Origin: Caldilineales bacterium
Lineage (GTDB): Bacteria > Chloroflexota > Anaerolineae > J102
Direction of reading: 5' to 3'
Assembly: GCA_024102915.1 (NCBI GenBank)
Contig: JAGFJG010000186.1
Coordinates: 1 to 37,438 of the forward strand
Length of the DNA stretch: 37,438 nt
Part shown: in pieces, positions 9,381 through 16,769 of the stretch
Layout: every line of letters begins with the position of its first letter
Numbering within the stretch: position 1 is the stretch's first letter
Translations under genes and position numbers: made by a program
The notes under the pieces: model-generated
Database searches by the model: none
Told to the model about the DNA's origin: nothing
Seen by the model: only the letters and a program-made list of their open reading frames with translations

Positions 9381-9463
9381 CAGAGGGCGCAGAGAACATA
9401 CAGAGGGTTGCGGAGATTCCAGATTCTCGACTTGCTGCCTCCGTATTTTCTCCGTGTTCTCTG
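9381..9463. repeat. Imperfect inverted repeat downstream of PRC-barrel gene
   Basis: CAGAGAACA (9390-9398) is repeated inverted at 9455-9463, within a longer imperfect pairing of CAGAG/CGGAG words with their complements. Its left arm resembles the element at 10357-10372 on the other side of the GalU-like gene (13 of 16 bases shared in the same orientation). Confidence 0.6.
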
Positions 9464-9509
9464 TGACCCAGGTATTTTGTGCGATAACGAGAGTTTGGAT
9501 GCGAGGGCG

Positions 9510-10331
9510 CTAACGGATTCGTAGGGCTTGTCGGCAGCTTTCGTATCCAGCAGGCAAACCCACGTCATAGACCTCGCCCGGCAGGTGATAACCGAGCAGG
9601 GTGCGTTCCCGGATGAGCAGGTTGGCGGCGTCGCCGTCGCCTAATTCCTCGTCCTCACTGATGGCGCGCGACTGCTCGAGATAGGAAAACAGGTGGGGGC
9701 CATAAATGGCAAAGGACCATGTGCGGAGTTCCCTGGCTGTGCGGCGCTGAAACGCTTCCCGCCCTGGCCTCAACACTCGCTCGATCCGATAGAGTCGCTC
9801 ACCCACTGGGCTGGCATCGACCCGTCCGGTGTGCGATATCGTTCCCGCAGTGGTGGCGTCCACCTCTGTCATCGCCGTCACGTCGCAATCATATTTCTCG
9901 CGAATCGCCGCCAACGTAGCCAAGGCCCCCGGTGCGGGCAGGTAAATATTGTCGGGATAAATCACGGCAAAGTTGTGCGCGCCCACCACGTCGGCGGCCA
10001 GTGCGATTGCATCCCCGACTCCGGCCGGGCGATCCTGGTACAGATATTCGATGCAGCACTGCTTACGAATCGCACCGAGACCCGCAACCGCTTCATCCGA
10101 CCACGACGGATGTCGCCAGCGCCCTTGCAGGCAGTCACGGATGATCTCCTTACCGCTGCGAATGACGACGACGATATCGCTGATCCCCGCATCCATTCCC
10201 TCTTCGACAGCGTATTGGATGACCGGCTTCCCGCCCAGTGGCAGCAGCTCCTTCGGCAATTCCGGCTTTACCGTCCGCATGCGTGTCCCCAGCCCCGCCG
10301 CCGGGATAACCAGATATTTTGGCTTTTCCAT
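9510..10331 (-). CDS. galU: GalU-like sugar-phosphate nucleotidyltransferase (UTP-glucose-1-phosphate uridylyltransferase family)
   Basis: Enzyme that probably makes UDP-glucose from UTP and glucose 1-phosphate for glycans or nucleotide-sugar synthesis. The 273-residue product opens with the nucleotide-binding signature PAAGLGTRMRTVKPELPKEL followed by LPLGGKPVIQYAVEEGMDAG, the GalU arrangement; later come a DIVVVIRSGKEII strand, a VIYPDNIYL metal site replacing the usual DD, and DEELGDGDA near the C-terminus. It is a little shorter than E. coli GalU (302). The ATG at 10331 is preferred over one at 10376, whose extra 15 codons run into a repeat. It is flanked by two related repeats and stands alone. 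A related thymidylyltransferase-type specificity cannot be excluded. Confidence 0.85.
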   Translation of the reverse strand: MEKPKYLVIPAAGLGTRMRTVKPELPKELLPLGGKPVIQYAVEEGMDAGISDIVVVIRSGKEIIRDCLQGRWRHPSWSDEAVAGLGAIRKQCCIEYLYQDRPAGVGDAIALAADVVGAHNFAVIYPDNIYLPAPGALATLAAIREKYDCDVTAMTEVDATTAGTISHTGRVDASPVGERLYRIERVLRPGREAFQRRTARELRTWSFAIYGPHLFSYLEQSRAISEDEELGDGDAANLLIRERTLLGYHLPGEVYDVGLPAGYESCRQALRIR

Positions 10332-10354
10332 GCCCCAAGTCGAGACCGAAATTA

Positions 10355-10425
10355 CACAGCGAACATAAAGAGCCACAGAGAAAACGAGTCACACGAACAC
10401 TCAGCGCTCTCTGCGCCTTTTCCGC
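10355..10425. repeat. Repeat-like intergenic element upstream of galU-like gene
   Basis: The stretch contains CAGCGAACATAAAGAG (10357-10372), close to CAGAGAACATACAGAG at 9390-9405, plus CACAGAGAAAA and a partly complementary segment near 10411-10420 (CTCTCTGCGC). It seems to be a second, more diverged copy of the repeat on the far side of the gene. Confidence 0.5.
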
Positions 10426-10431
10426 TCATGG

Positions 10432-10845
10432 TCAGGTTCGGGATGCCGCCCAGCGCCTGTGCTCGACCATCATGCACGCATCCATGACCACATCCATCCC
10501 GGCAGCTCGCGCCAACTGCGCAGCGCCGTTATTGACGATGCCAAGTTGCATCCACACTGCTCCGGCGCCCGTCCTGATCGCTTCATCCACCACCGGCGGC
10601 ACAAACTCGCTGCGCCGGAAAATCAGGACGAGATCCACGCCGTGGGGGGCGGAATCAAGGTCGGGGTAAGCTTTTTCGCCCAGGGCGGAATCGAGATTCG
10701 GGTTCACGGGGATAATCTTATATCCCGCCCGCTGCAAGTATTCCGGCACATAGAAACCCGCTCTCGACCGGCGGCTGGAAAGCCCGACGACGGCGATGCG
10801 TCGGGTCGATTCCAAAAGATGATTGATCACATCTGAGTCGTTCAT
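10432..10845 (-). CDS. CoA-binding domain protein, YccU-like
   Basis: 137-residue single-domain protein of the CoA_binding_2 family, a Rossmann-type fold related to the CoA-binding domain of succinyl-CoA synthetase. Visible landmarks are IAVVGLSSRRSRAGFYVPEY (nucleotide loop), GYKIIPVNPN, the conserved DLVLIFRRSEFVPPVV strand-loop, and AVWMQLGIVN followed by DACMMVEHRR at the end. Length and motifs match E. coli YccU. Members bind CoA in vitro but their cellular role is not well defined. It is divergent from the YbaK-type gene. Confidence 0.88.
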   Translation of the reverse strand: MNDSDVINHLLESTRRIAVVGLSSRRSRAGFYVPEYLQRAGYKIIPVNPNLDSALGEKAYPDLDSAPHGVDLVLIFRRSEFVPPVVDEAIRTGAGAVWMQLGIVNNGAAQLARAAGMDVVMDACMMVEHRRWAASRT

Positions 10846-10993
10846 TCGAAATAATCCACATTGAAGAGCAGCTTGATTCGTGTTACAGTCAAGTTAGTCT
10901 GCATCAGCAAGATATATCAGCCGCCTCGCTCACTGCAAACTGGCTCCCCCCAGCGGACGTGTTTCGCCCGACCATCAGCATCTTTCTCCCGCC

Positions 10994-11473
10994 ATGAAGA
11001 CGAAAATCACCGAATTGCTTGACGCAAATGGCGTCGCATACCGCCTGCTTCCGCACACGGAACCTGTGTTCACCGTGGAAGCAGCGGCGGCTCAGCGCGG
11101 CGTTGTAGCGGAAGAGATGGTCAAATCGATTCTGTTGCGGGAAAAGGGGCAGCCCCGGCGCTATGTCATGGCCTGCGTGTTGGGCCATGATCGGCTGAAC
11201 CCACAGGCGGTGCGCGCCGAATTGGGCGAGGAATGGAAGCGTCTGACCTTCGCCAGCGCCGAGGAAATCCTGGAAGTCAGCGGCTATGTGCAGGGGGCCG
11301 TGGCGCCCCTATGTCTGCCGGATGATGCGCCGGTCGTGTTCGATGTGCGCATCGCCGCCTGCCATCGGGTCAACATCAGCAGCGGCGATCCGATGGCCGG
11401 GCTGGAAATGGATGCCGCCGACCTGCTCCGGCTTGCCGGGGCAATCCTGGCCGATATCGCCAGCGAAAGCTGA
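10994..11473 (+). CDS. YbaK/EbsC-family aminoacyl-tRNA deacylase
   Basis: 159-residue protein of the YbaK/ProX superfamily, trans-acting editing enzymes that hydrolyse mischarged aminoacyl-tRNA (Cys-tRNA-Pro or Ala-tRNA-Pro in studied members). The N-terminal pattern ITELLDANGVAYRLLPHTEP is characteristic, followed by the MVKSILLRE strand with the conserved lysine of the active-site pocket. The more C-terminal VFDVRIAACHRVNISSGDP matches the GSP-like nucleotide loop region in altered form (SSGDP). Which amino acid is edited cannot be told. It converges on the cold-shock gene with only two bases between them. Confidence 0.85.
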   Translation: MKTKITELLDANGVAYRLLPHTEPVFTVEAAAAQRGVVAEEMVKSILLREKGQPRRYVMACVLGHDRLNPQAVRAELGEEWKRLTFASAEEILEVSGYVQGAVAPLCLPDDAPVVFDVRIAACHRVNISSGDPMAGLEMDAADLLRLAGAILADIASES

Positions 11474-11475
11474 AC

Positions 11476-11862
11476 TCAACCGCTCTGACTATCCCCGGAC
11501 TTCGCCAACCGCTCCACCTCCGCAGCCTGCATCCCCTGCTCGGTCGTCTCGGTGTGAAAAGCGACGAGCTGGCCGCGGCGCACGCTTCGCACTTTGCCCA
11601 GCGAACGCCGGTTGAAATAGACCTCGGAGCCGTCAATGGCGGTGATAAAACCGAAACCTTTTCGCCGATCATACCATTTGACTACGCCGCGCTTGCGCCG
11701 TGTCAGCGCCAGCAAATGGCGGCAGCCCGGACACAGGACTGGTTCACCCGAAGTTTCCTTCTGTTCCCAACCTGTCCACGCAAATGTGATCCCGCAGCGC
11801 CCGCATTCAAGATAGCGGTCGGGTTTCAGCACGATAAATGGGGTTTGATTCTCATCCGACAT
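11476..11862 (-). CDS. Zinc-ribbon plus cold-shock-domain protein
   Basis: 128-residue two-domain protein. Residues about 15-50 form a zinc ribbon (CGRCGITFAW ... VLCPGCRHL, two CxxC pairs). Residues about 58-115 form a cold-shock-type OB fold (GVVKWYDRRKGFGFITAIDG), with RNP1-like GFGFI and a degenerate second motif (VYFNRRSL instead of the usual VFVH). Canonical CspA proteins lack the zinc ribbon and are about 70 residues. An RNA-binding or translation role is inferred. The ATG at 11862 is used; the frame continues upstream only through the antisense image of the neighbouring tRNA. The gene is close downstream of that tRNA and may share its transcript. Confidence 0.83.
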   Translation of the reverse strand: MSDENQTPFIVLKPDRYLECGRCGITFAWTGWEQKETSGEPVLCPGCRHLLALTRRKRGVVKWYDRRKGFGFITAIDGSEVYFNRRSLGKVRSVRRGQLVAFHTETTEQGMQAAEVERLAKSGDSQSG

Positions 11863-11919
11863 GGGGCTGGCCGTATAAACAAAATCGCCAGCACAATGCT
11901 GACGACTCGTTGGGATTCG

Positions 11920-11995
11920 TGGTACGCCCGGCAGGATTTGAACCTGCGACCTACAGTTCCGCAAACTGTCGCTCTATCCACTGAGCTACGGGCGC
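11920..11995 (-). tRNA. tRNA-Arg, anticodon GCG, CCA encoded
   Basis: On the minus strand the cloverleaf is complete. The acceptor GCGCCCG (11995-11989) pairs with CGGGCGT, one G-U at the first pair; the D stem is GCTC/GAGC; the anticodon stem ACAGT/ACTGT encloses loop TTGCGGA; the T stem GCAGG/CCTGC encloses TTCGAAT. The discriminator is A and CCA is encoded (11922-11920). The anticodon GCG reads CGC/CGU, and C35 plus an A in the variable part of the D loop agree with arginine identity. Confidence 0.95.
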
Positions 11996-12092
11996 TTGCA
12001 AATTGACAGTATAGCAAAACTCGGCCTGTGTTGGCAACCCGCACGCGACAGAATCGAAACGAAAGGCGACAGATGAAATTACGGCATGCACT

Positions 12093-12121
12093 TTGACGCG
12101 CCCGAACGCAAATGGTAGACT
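12093..12121 (+). promoter_or_regulatory. Sigma-70-type promoter for the amidotransferase/ATP-grasp cluster
   Basis: TTGACG (12093-12098), a 17-base spacer and TAGACT (12116-12121). The predicted transcript would have a leader of about 78 bases before the ATG at 12206. It is the best promoter seen upstream of the same-strand run of genes to 17680. Confidence 0.6.
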
Positions 12122-12205
12122 GCACCACGCCCTTCGCCCGCCCAGCCGGTGCACGATTCCGGCGGCAGATGAGGGCATTTTTCTATCACTATTCGGAGAA
12201 GAAAC

Positions 12206-12958
12206 ATGTCGAGACGCCCGGTTATTGGGGTGCCAACTCAAAACCAGCCTGCCATGCAGGGATCTCTGCCGCCCACCTGGATTATGGGGCACAGCTATGT
12301 GAAAGCGCTAACTGCGTCCGGCGCTGTGCCCTGGCTGATCCCGCTCCTCGATGATGACGAGGACACATTGCGCCAGATGTACGAACAGTTGGATGGGTTG
12401 TTTCTGGCGGGCGGAGTAGACATGAACCCCGAGACTTACGGGGAGGAAGTCAGCGATTTCTGCGGACGTATCGACGTCGCCCGCGACCGCGTGGAAATCA
12501 CGCTCACCCGCTGGGCGCTGGATGAGCACAAACCCGTGCTCGGCGTCTGCCGCGGCATTCAGGTGATGAACGTGGCGGCGGGGGGAACCCTGTATCAGGA
12601 TGTAATGGCGCAACGGCCAAAGACGATCAGGCATGACTATTTCCCGTACACCGGCGAGTTCGCCCGCGATGAGATCACGCATGATGTCGGCGTCGAGGCG
12701 GGCTCACGCCTGGGCAAGATCGTCGATGCGCCGAGACTTTCCGTCAACAGCATGCACCATCAGGGCATCAAAGAACTGGCTGGTGCATTCCGCCCCGCCG
12801 CCTATGCCGCCGATGGTTTGATCGAAGGCATGGAAGCGCCCAATGGACATTTCGCCGTGGGCGTGCAGTGGCATCCCGAGGAATTCATTGGCCGCGATGG
12901 GGCCACCGACCGGCTGTTCGCCGCGTTTATGCAGGCGGCTGTCGAATTCAAGAATTAG
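12206..12958 (+). CDS. Peptidase C26 / gamma-glutamyl hydrolase-like class-I amidotransferase
   Basis: 250-residue enzyme resembling PuuD (gamma-glutamyl-GABA hydrolase). The nucleophile is Cys115 in VLGVCRGIQVMNV and the partners are His223 and Glu225 in VGVQWHPEE, so the triad is intact; the substrate-side motif GLFLAGGVDMNPETYGEE is also typical. Such enzymes cleave gamma-glutamyl amide bonds, releasing glutamate. An SD (GGAGAAG) precedes the ATG. It is first in a same-strand run with an alpha/beta hydrolase and two ATP-grasp ligases, which suggests that it trims a gamma-glutamyl or related amide intermediate. That link is inference; a stand-alone polyamine or glutamine-catabolic role is the alternative. 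Confidence 0.88.
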   Translation: MSRRPVIGVPTQNQPAMQGSLPPTWIMGHSYVKALTASGAVPWLIPLLDDDEDTLRQMYEQLDGLFLAGGVDMNPETYGEEVSDFCGRIDVARDRVEITLTRWALDEHKPVLGVCRGIQVMNVAAGGTLYQDVMAQRPKTIRHDYFPYTGEFARDEITHDVGVEAGSRLGKIVDAPRLSVNSMHHQGIKELAGAFRPAAYAADGLIEGMEAPNGHFAVGVQWHPEEFIGRDGATDRLFAAFMQAAVEFKN

Positions 12959-13009
12959 CGCTGTACACTCCGCCGTGAATCTCACCCGCCTCTTTCATCA
13001 TCGCAGATC

Positions 13010-13726
13010 ATGAACCGAGAATACCACCGCTGGTTTAGCCCTTCCTTGGGTCGAGATATGGAAATGCTGGTGTTCGGCCATGCCGGCGCTCGCGTCCTGG
13101 TCTTTCCCACCTCGAAAGGGAAATATTACGAGTGGGAAGATCGGGGCATGATCGAAACCCTGAGCGATCCCATCAACCGGGGCTGGTTGCAGGTCTTCTG
13201 TGTGGATAGTGTGGACGAGGAAAGCTGGTATGCGCGCTGGAAATGGCCGGGCGACAGAGCCTGGCGACAGGTGCAATATGATAACTACCTGCGCTACGAA
13301 GTCATCCCCCTCAGTCGGCGCAACCCAAACCCCTTTCTGATCACCGCCGGAGCCAGCTTTGGTGCCTATCATGCCGCCAATTTCGCATTCCGCCATCCCG
13401 AGCTGGTCGGCCGCGTGCTGGCCATGAACGGCATTTACGACATCCGGGGTTGGACCGACGGACATCACGACGATAACGTCTACTTTAACAACCCGATGGA
13501 ATATCTGCGCAACGAGTTTGACCCCGGCAGGCTTGCGTTGCTCAAGCGCATGGACATCATCCTCACCACCAGCGAGAACGAAGACCTGCGCCCGGCCACC
13601 GAGGCGCTATCCCAACTGTTGTGGGACAAAGGCATCTGGCATGCGTTGCGCATCTGGAAAGGCTGGGCGCACGATTGGCCCTGGTGGCGGCAAATGGTCA
13701 GCACTTATCTGAGCGGCGCAGATTGA
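13010..13726 (+). CDS. Alpha/beta-hydrolase esterase-family protein
   Basis: 238-residue protein of the putative-esterase branch of the alpha/beta-hydrolase fold. The nucleophile elbow is GASFG with Ser116, the catalytic His is probably His221 in GWAHDWPWW, and the acid is likely in the TSENEDLR region near 188-194. There is no signal peptide, so it should be cytoplasmic. The N-terminus (YHRWFSPSLGRDMEMLVFGH) resembles a family of small bacterial esterases of unknown substrate. It starts 51 bases after the C26 gene and is followed by an ATP-grasp ligase, so it may hydrolyse an ester or thioester in the same pathway. Confidence 0.8.
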   Translation: MNREYHRWFSPSLGRDMEMLVFGHAGARVLVFPTSKGKYYEWEDRGMIETLSDPINRGWLQVFCVDSVDEESWYARWKWPGDRAWRQVQYDNYLRYEVIPLSRRNPNPFLITAGASFGAYHAANFAFRHPELVGRVLAMNGIYDIRGWTDGHHDDNVYFNNPMEYLRNEFDPGRLALLKRMDIILTTSENEDLRPATEALSQLLWDKGIWHALRIWKGWAHDWPWWRQMVSTYLSGAD

Positions 13727-13831
13727 ACAAGTCAATGATTGATGTCCAATTAGCAATCATCCGCCAGCCTGTGGAGAGCCGTATCAATCTTTAATCATCG
13801 ATATTCTGTCTTTTATGGAGGATAACCGCCC

Positions 13832-14767
13832 ATGACGCTCAAAGTTGGTTTACTGGTCGGACGTGAATGGTCGTTTCCCCCCAAATTCATCGAAGAGGTG
13901 AATGGCCGGGATGCCGGGGTCGTCGCCGAATATGTGAAACTGGGCGGGACGCGCATGGACGAGCTTGTGGAGTACGCGGTCATCATCGACCGCATCTCCC
14001 ACGAAGTGCCGTATTATCGCTCATTTCTCAAGCACGCCATGCTCCAGGGCGTGGCGGTGGTGAATAACCCCTTTATGTGGACGGCGGATGATAAGTTCTT
14101 TGGGGCGGCCCTCTGTGAAAAACTGGGCATCGCCTCGCCCAAAACCATGGTGCTGCCCAACAAATCCTACGTCCCCGGCATCGTCCACGACGAAAGCCTG
14201 CGCAATCTCGAATATCCCATGAACTGGGAGCGGATTGTGGACTATGTCGGCATGCCCTGCGTGCTCAAAGACGCGCATGGCGGCGGCTGGAAGGATGTCT
14301 TCGTCTGCCACAATCTGGACGAATTGGTCTACTACTACGACCATACCGGCCTGCGCACCATGGTCTTGCAGGAGTTTATCGAGTGGGAACACTATGTGCG
14401 CTGTCTCTGTATCGGCCAGACCGACGTGCTGCCCATGAAATATGATCCGCACGAGCGCAGATACCTGGTCGAGCACGAGCATCTTTCGTCCGAAATGGGT
14501 GAGCGCATCGTCGGCGATTCCCTCAAGCTCGTGCGGGCGCTCGGCTATGACATGAATTCGGCGGAGTGGGCGATCCGTGACGGCGTGCCCTATGCCATCG
14601 ACTTCATGAATCCCGCTCCTGACATGGATGTCAATTCCCTCACGCCTTTCTACTTCGACTGGGCGGTGACGCATATGGCCGACATGGCGATCCGCCTGGC
14701 CCAATCGCCCCGCGTCCAGCGCGATGCCATACGCTGGGACGAGCTTTTCACGGGGACGCGGGAGTAG
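13832..14767 (+). CDS. RimK-like ATP-grasp ligase
   Basis: 311-residue ATP-grasp enzyme expected to join a carboxylate to an amine or thiol through an acyl-phosphate. Recognisable parts are the pre-ATP-grasp N-domain (residues 1-85), the nucleotide-binding lysine Lys146 in VLKDAHGGGWKDV, the adenine-contact stretch VLQEFIEWEHYVRC (178-191) and the metal ligands Asp257 and Asn260 in YAIDFMNPAPD. A good SD (GGAGG) precedes the ATG. Substrates are unknown. The nearby circularly permuted ATP-grasp protein suggests two successive ligations, for example building a short peptide-like product; this is inferred from context. Confidence 0.85.
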   Translation: MTLKVGLLVGREWSFPPKFIEEVNGRDAGVVAEYVKLGGTRMDELVEYAVIIDRISHEVPYYRSFLKHAMLQGVAVVNNPFMWTADDKFFGAALCEKLGIASPKTMVLPNKSYVPGIVHDESLRNLEYPMNWERIVDYVGMPCVLKDAHGGGWKDVFVCHNLDELVYYYDHTGLRTMVLQEFIEWEHYVRCLCIGQTDVLPMKYDPHERRYLVEHEHLSSEMGERIVGDSLKLVRALGYDMNSAEWAIRDGVPYAIDFMNPAPDMDVNSLTPFYFDWAVTHMADMAIRLAQSPRVQRDAIRWDELFTGTRE

Positions 14768-14772
14768 AAGAA

Positions 14773-14806
14773 AGTTGGTTGGTTTGATGGTTGGTTGGTT
14801 TGAGTT
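14773..14806. repeat. Low-complexity GGTT/TTGG repeat left of the S23-type gene
   Basis: A run made of GTTGGTTGGTTTGATG-type words lies between the first ATP-grasp gene and the four-helix-bundle gene. The reverse complement of the same words makes up 15229-15290 on the other side, so the pair forms loose inverted flanks. Confidence 0.7.
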
Positions 14807-14821
14807 TGCAGGAGGATTTCG

Positions 14822-15241
14822 TTGGCTTATCAGGATATCGAGGAATCGAGAATGTATCTGCGGGCTGAACGGATCGCTGATTTAGTTTGGGATGCGGTAA
14901 TTCAGTGGGAGCCGTTCGCCCGAACAACGGTTGGTGAACAGATGGCGAGGGCGGTGGATTCGATTGGCGCAAATATCGCCGAAAGCTCTGGGCGCTATCA
15001 TGTCAACGACGTGATCCGATTCCTGCACTTTGCCCGCGGATCAATGAAAGAAACACGCTATTGGCTCAAACGCTCCCTCCAACGCAACCTCATCAGTGCC
15101 GAACTGTACAACCAACTTATGTCTGAACTCTCCTCTCTCGGCCTGGAGATCAACAGCTACATCCAATATCAACGCACCCGCACCCTCAAAGAATCGCAGA
15201 TCGATTACCACATCAATCCCCCCACTGACCCATCCAACTAA
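14822..15241 (+). CDS. Four-helix-bundle protein, 23S rRNA intervening-sequence (S23) type
   Basis: 139-residue, almost fully helical protein of the S23/IVS-type four-helix bundle family (TIGR02436-like). Diagnostic features are the early helix YLRAERIADLVWDAV, the central GEQMARAVDSIGANIAESSG and a third helix with FLHFARGSMKETRYWL. Members were first seen inside intervening sequences of 23S rRNA genes and are also related to Avd of diversity-generating retroelements; the function of free-standing copies is unknown. The start is TTG, justified by AGGAGGA at 14810-14816. The last residues (HINPPTDPSN) are encoded by the start of the right-hand repeat, which suggests the gene and its repeats moved in together. 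It splits the two ATP-grasp genes. Confidence 0.85.
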   Translation: MAYQDIEESRMYLRAERIADLVWDAVIQWEPFARTTVGEQMARAVDSIGANIAESSGRYHVNDVIRFLHFARGSMKETRYWLKRSLQRNLISAELYNQLMSELSSLGLEINSYIQYQRTRTLKESQIDYHINPPTDPSN

Positions 15242-15297
15242 CCATCCACCCATCCAACTAACCATCCATCCACCCAACTTACCAACCCCCACCCGCC
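15229..15297. repeat. Low-complexity CCATCCAACTAA repeat right of the S23-type gene
   Basis: Tandem words of the type ACCCATCCAACTAACCATCC fill this stretch; CATCCAACTAACCATCC occurs twice, beginning at 15232 and 15251. It is complementary in words to the element at 14773-14806 and runs right up to the next gene's ATG, leaving no Shine-Dalgarno sequence for it. Confidence 0.75.
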
Positions 15298-15298
15298 C

Positions 15299-16648
15299 AT
15301 GACCTCAGAAGCCATCAAGCTCTACCACCGCCTGCTCGACGACGAGATGGGCCAGGACTCGCAGGCGCAACTGGATGCCCAGCAGCAGAAGCGCGGTCTC
15401 TTCTTTGGCGAACGCCCCCTGACCACGGTACTGCGACCCCGATTCCTCAGCTTCGCCCAATTTCGCTATCTGCAAGTGCAGGTCGCGCTGCTGCTGCGTG
15501 CGTTCGACAAAATCCACCAGGCGGCGCTGGCCGATGACCGCGTGCGGGCGCAGTTCCGCCTGACCGATTGGGAAGAGGAACTGGTACATGTCGATCCCGG
15601 TTTCCGCACGCCCACGCCACTTTCCCGGCTTGATGCGTTCTTCAATCCCGAGACCAACGAACTGAAATTCACGGAGTACAACGCCGAGACGCCCGCCGCC
15701 CCGGCCTACAACGACCAGTTGTCGAACGTGTTCTATGGTTTGCCGGTGATGGGCGAATTCATGAAGACCTATCAGGTTCGGTCGCTGCCCGCCCGCGTGG
15801 GCGTGCTGCATGCCCTGCTCGATGCCTACACCCAATGGCGGGGTCATCGCGAGCGCCCTCGCATCGCCATCCTCGATTGGCGGGAAGTGCCGACTTACAG
15901 CGAATTCGGCCTGTTTTTCAACTATTTCGAATCGCAAGGCCTGAAGACGATCATCACCGATCCACGCGAGGTCGAGTATCGCAACGGCAGATTGATGGCC
16001 GGCGACTTCGAGATCGATTTGATTTACAAGCGCGTGCTCATCTCCGAATTGGTGCAATGGGGCGGGCTGGATAACGATGTGATCCGGGCGGTGCGGGCCG
16101 GTGACGTGTGCATGGTCAATCCCTTCACCTGCAAAATGCTCTACAAAAAAGCCAGCCTGGCCGTGCTCAGCGATGAACGCAACGCCCATCTCTTCACCCG
16201 TGATGAGAATCATGCCATTTCGTTGCACATCCCCTGGACGCGCGTGGTGGAAGAGCGCCGCACGCAATTCGACAACCAGGACATCGATCTCATTCCCTTC
16301 ATTCAGGCGAATCGAGACCGGCTGGTGCTAAAACCGAACGACGATTACGGCGGGCATGGCATCGTGTTGGGCTGGACGGTGGACGCGAGCGAGTGGGAAG
16401 CGGCGCTGGCGACGGCGCTCGCCGCCGACTACATTGTGCAAGAGAAGATCGCCATCCCCTCCGAACCCTACCCCAGCCTGATCGACGACAAAGTGACGTT
16501 TATCGACCGCATGTTTGACACGGCCCCCTTCTGTTTCCACGGTGAATTCATGGCCAGTTGCCTCACCCGGCTGTCCACGGTGGAACTGTTGAACGTGACG
16601 GCGGGCGGCGGTTCGTCTGTGCCCACGTTCGTGATCGACAAGCGGTGA
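15299..16648 (+). CDS. Circularly permuted (type 2) ATP-grasp protein
   Basis: 449-residue ATP-grasp enzyme of the circularly permuted class, distantly related to glutathionylspermidine synthase. The family mark FTEYNAETPAAPAYNDQL lies at 125-141; the nucleotide-binding part comes late, with Lys345 and the glycine loop GGHG (351-354) in LVLKPNDDYGGHGIVLGWT, and the protein ends with NVTAGGGSSVPTFVI. Such enzymes form amide bonds, but substrates of most family members are unknown. The first ATG follows the CCATCC repeat with no SD, so the native start may have been displaced or the gene may be translated by read-through coupling. It probably works with the RimK-like ligase upstream. Confidence 0.86.
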   Translation: MTSEAIKLYHRLLDDEMGQDSQAQLDAQQQKRGLFFGERPLTTVLRPRFLSFAQFRYLQVQVALLLRAFDKIHQAALADDRVRAQFRLTDWEEELVHVDPGFRTPTPLSRLDAFFNPETNELKFTEYNAETPAAPAYNDQLSNVFYGLPVMGEFMKTYQVRSLPARVGVLHALLDAYTQWRGHRERPRIAILDWREVPTYSEFGLFFNYFESQGLKTIITDPREVEYRNGRLMAGDFEIDLIYKRVLISELVQWGGLDNDVIRAVRAGDVCMVNPFTCKMLYKKASLAVLSDERNAHLFTRDENHAISLHIPWTRVVEERRTQFDNQDIDLIPFIQANRDRLVLKPNDDYGGHGIVLGWTVDASEWEAALATALAADYIVQEKIAIPSEPYPSLIDDKVTFIDRMFDTAPFCFHGEFMASCLTRLSTVELLNVTAGGGSSVPTFVIDKR

Positions 16649-16679
16649 GGATCAGGAATCAAATCGAAAAAGCTATCCG

Positions 16680-16722
16680 CAGATTGACGCAGATTCTCAT
16701 CAATTCGATCTGCGTCAATCTG
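16680..16722. repeat. Inverted repeat, 15-bp perfect arms
   Basis: CAGATTGACGCAGAT (16680-16694) is exactly complementary to 16708-16722 with a 13-base spacer. It lies between the second ATP-grasp gene and the DinB-like gene. The arms contain the word GCAGATT repeated, the same design as other border repeats here. Confidence 0.85.
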
Positions 16723-16769
16723 TGTCATCTGTAGACGATTTTCTAGCCTCATCATTACGGAGAACCGCC

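Noticed and set aside
11863..11964. N-terminal extension of the cold-shock protein
   Set aside because: The extra residues are a translation of tRNA-Arg sequence (SQVQILPG-type), a well-known artefact; the ATG at 11862 starts the real protein.
14822..15241. Diversity-generating retroelement suggested by an Avd-like four-helix bundle
   Set aside because: No reverse transcriptase, template repeat or variable repeat was found nearby; the protein fits the general S23-type family.
14773..15297. CRISPR-like array suggested by repeated CCATCCAACTAA words
   Set aside because: Units are short, contiguous and lack unique spacers; no cas gene is in the window.
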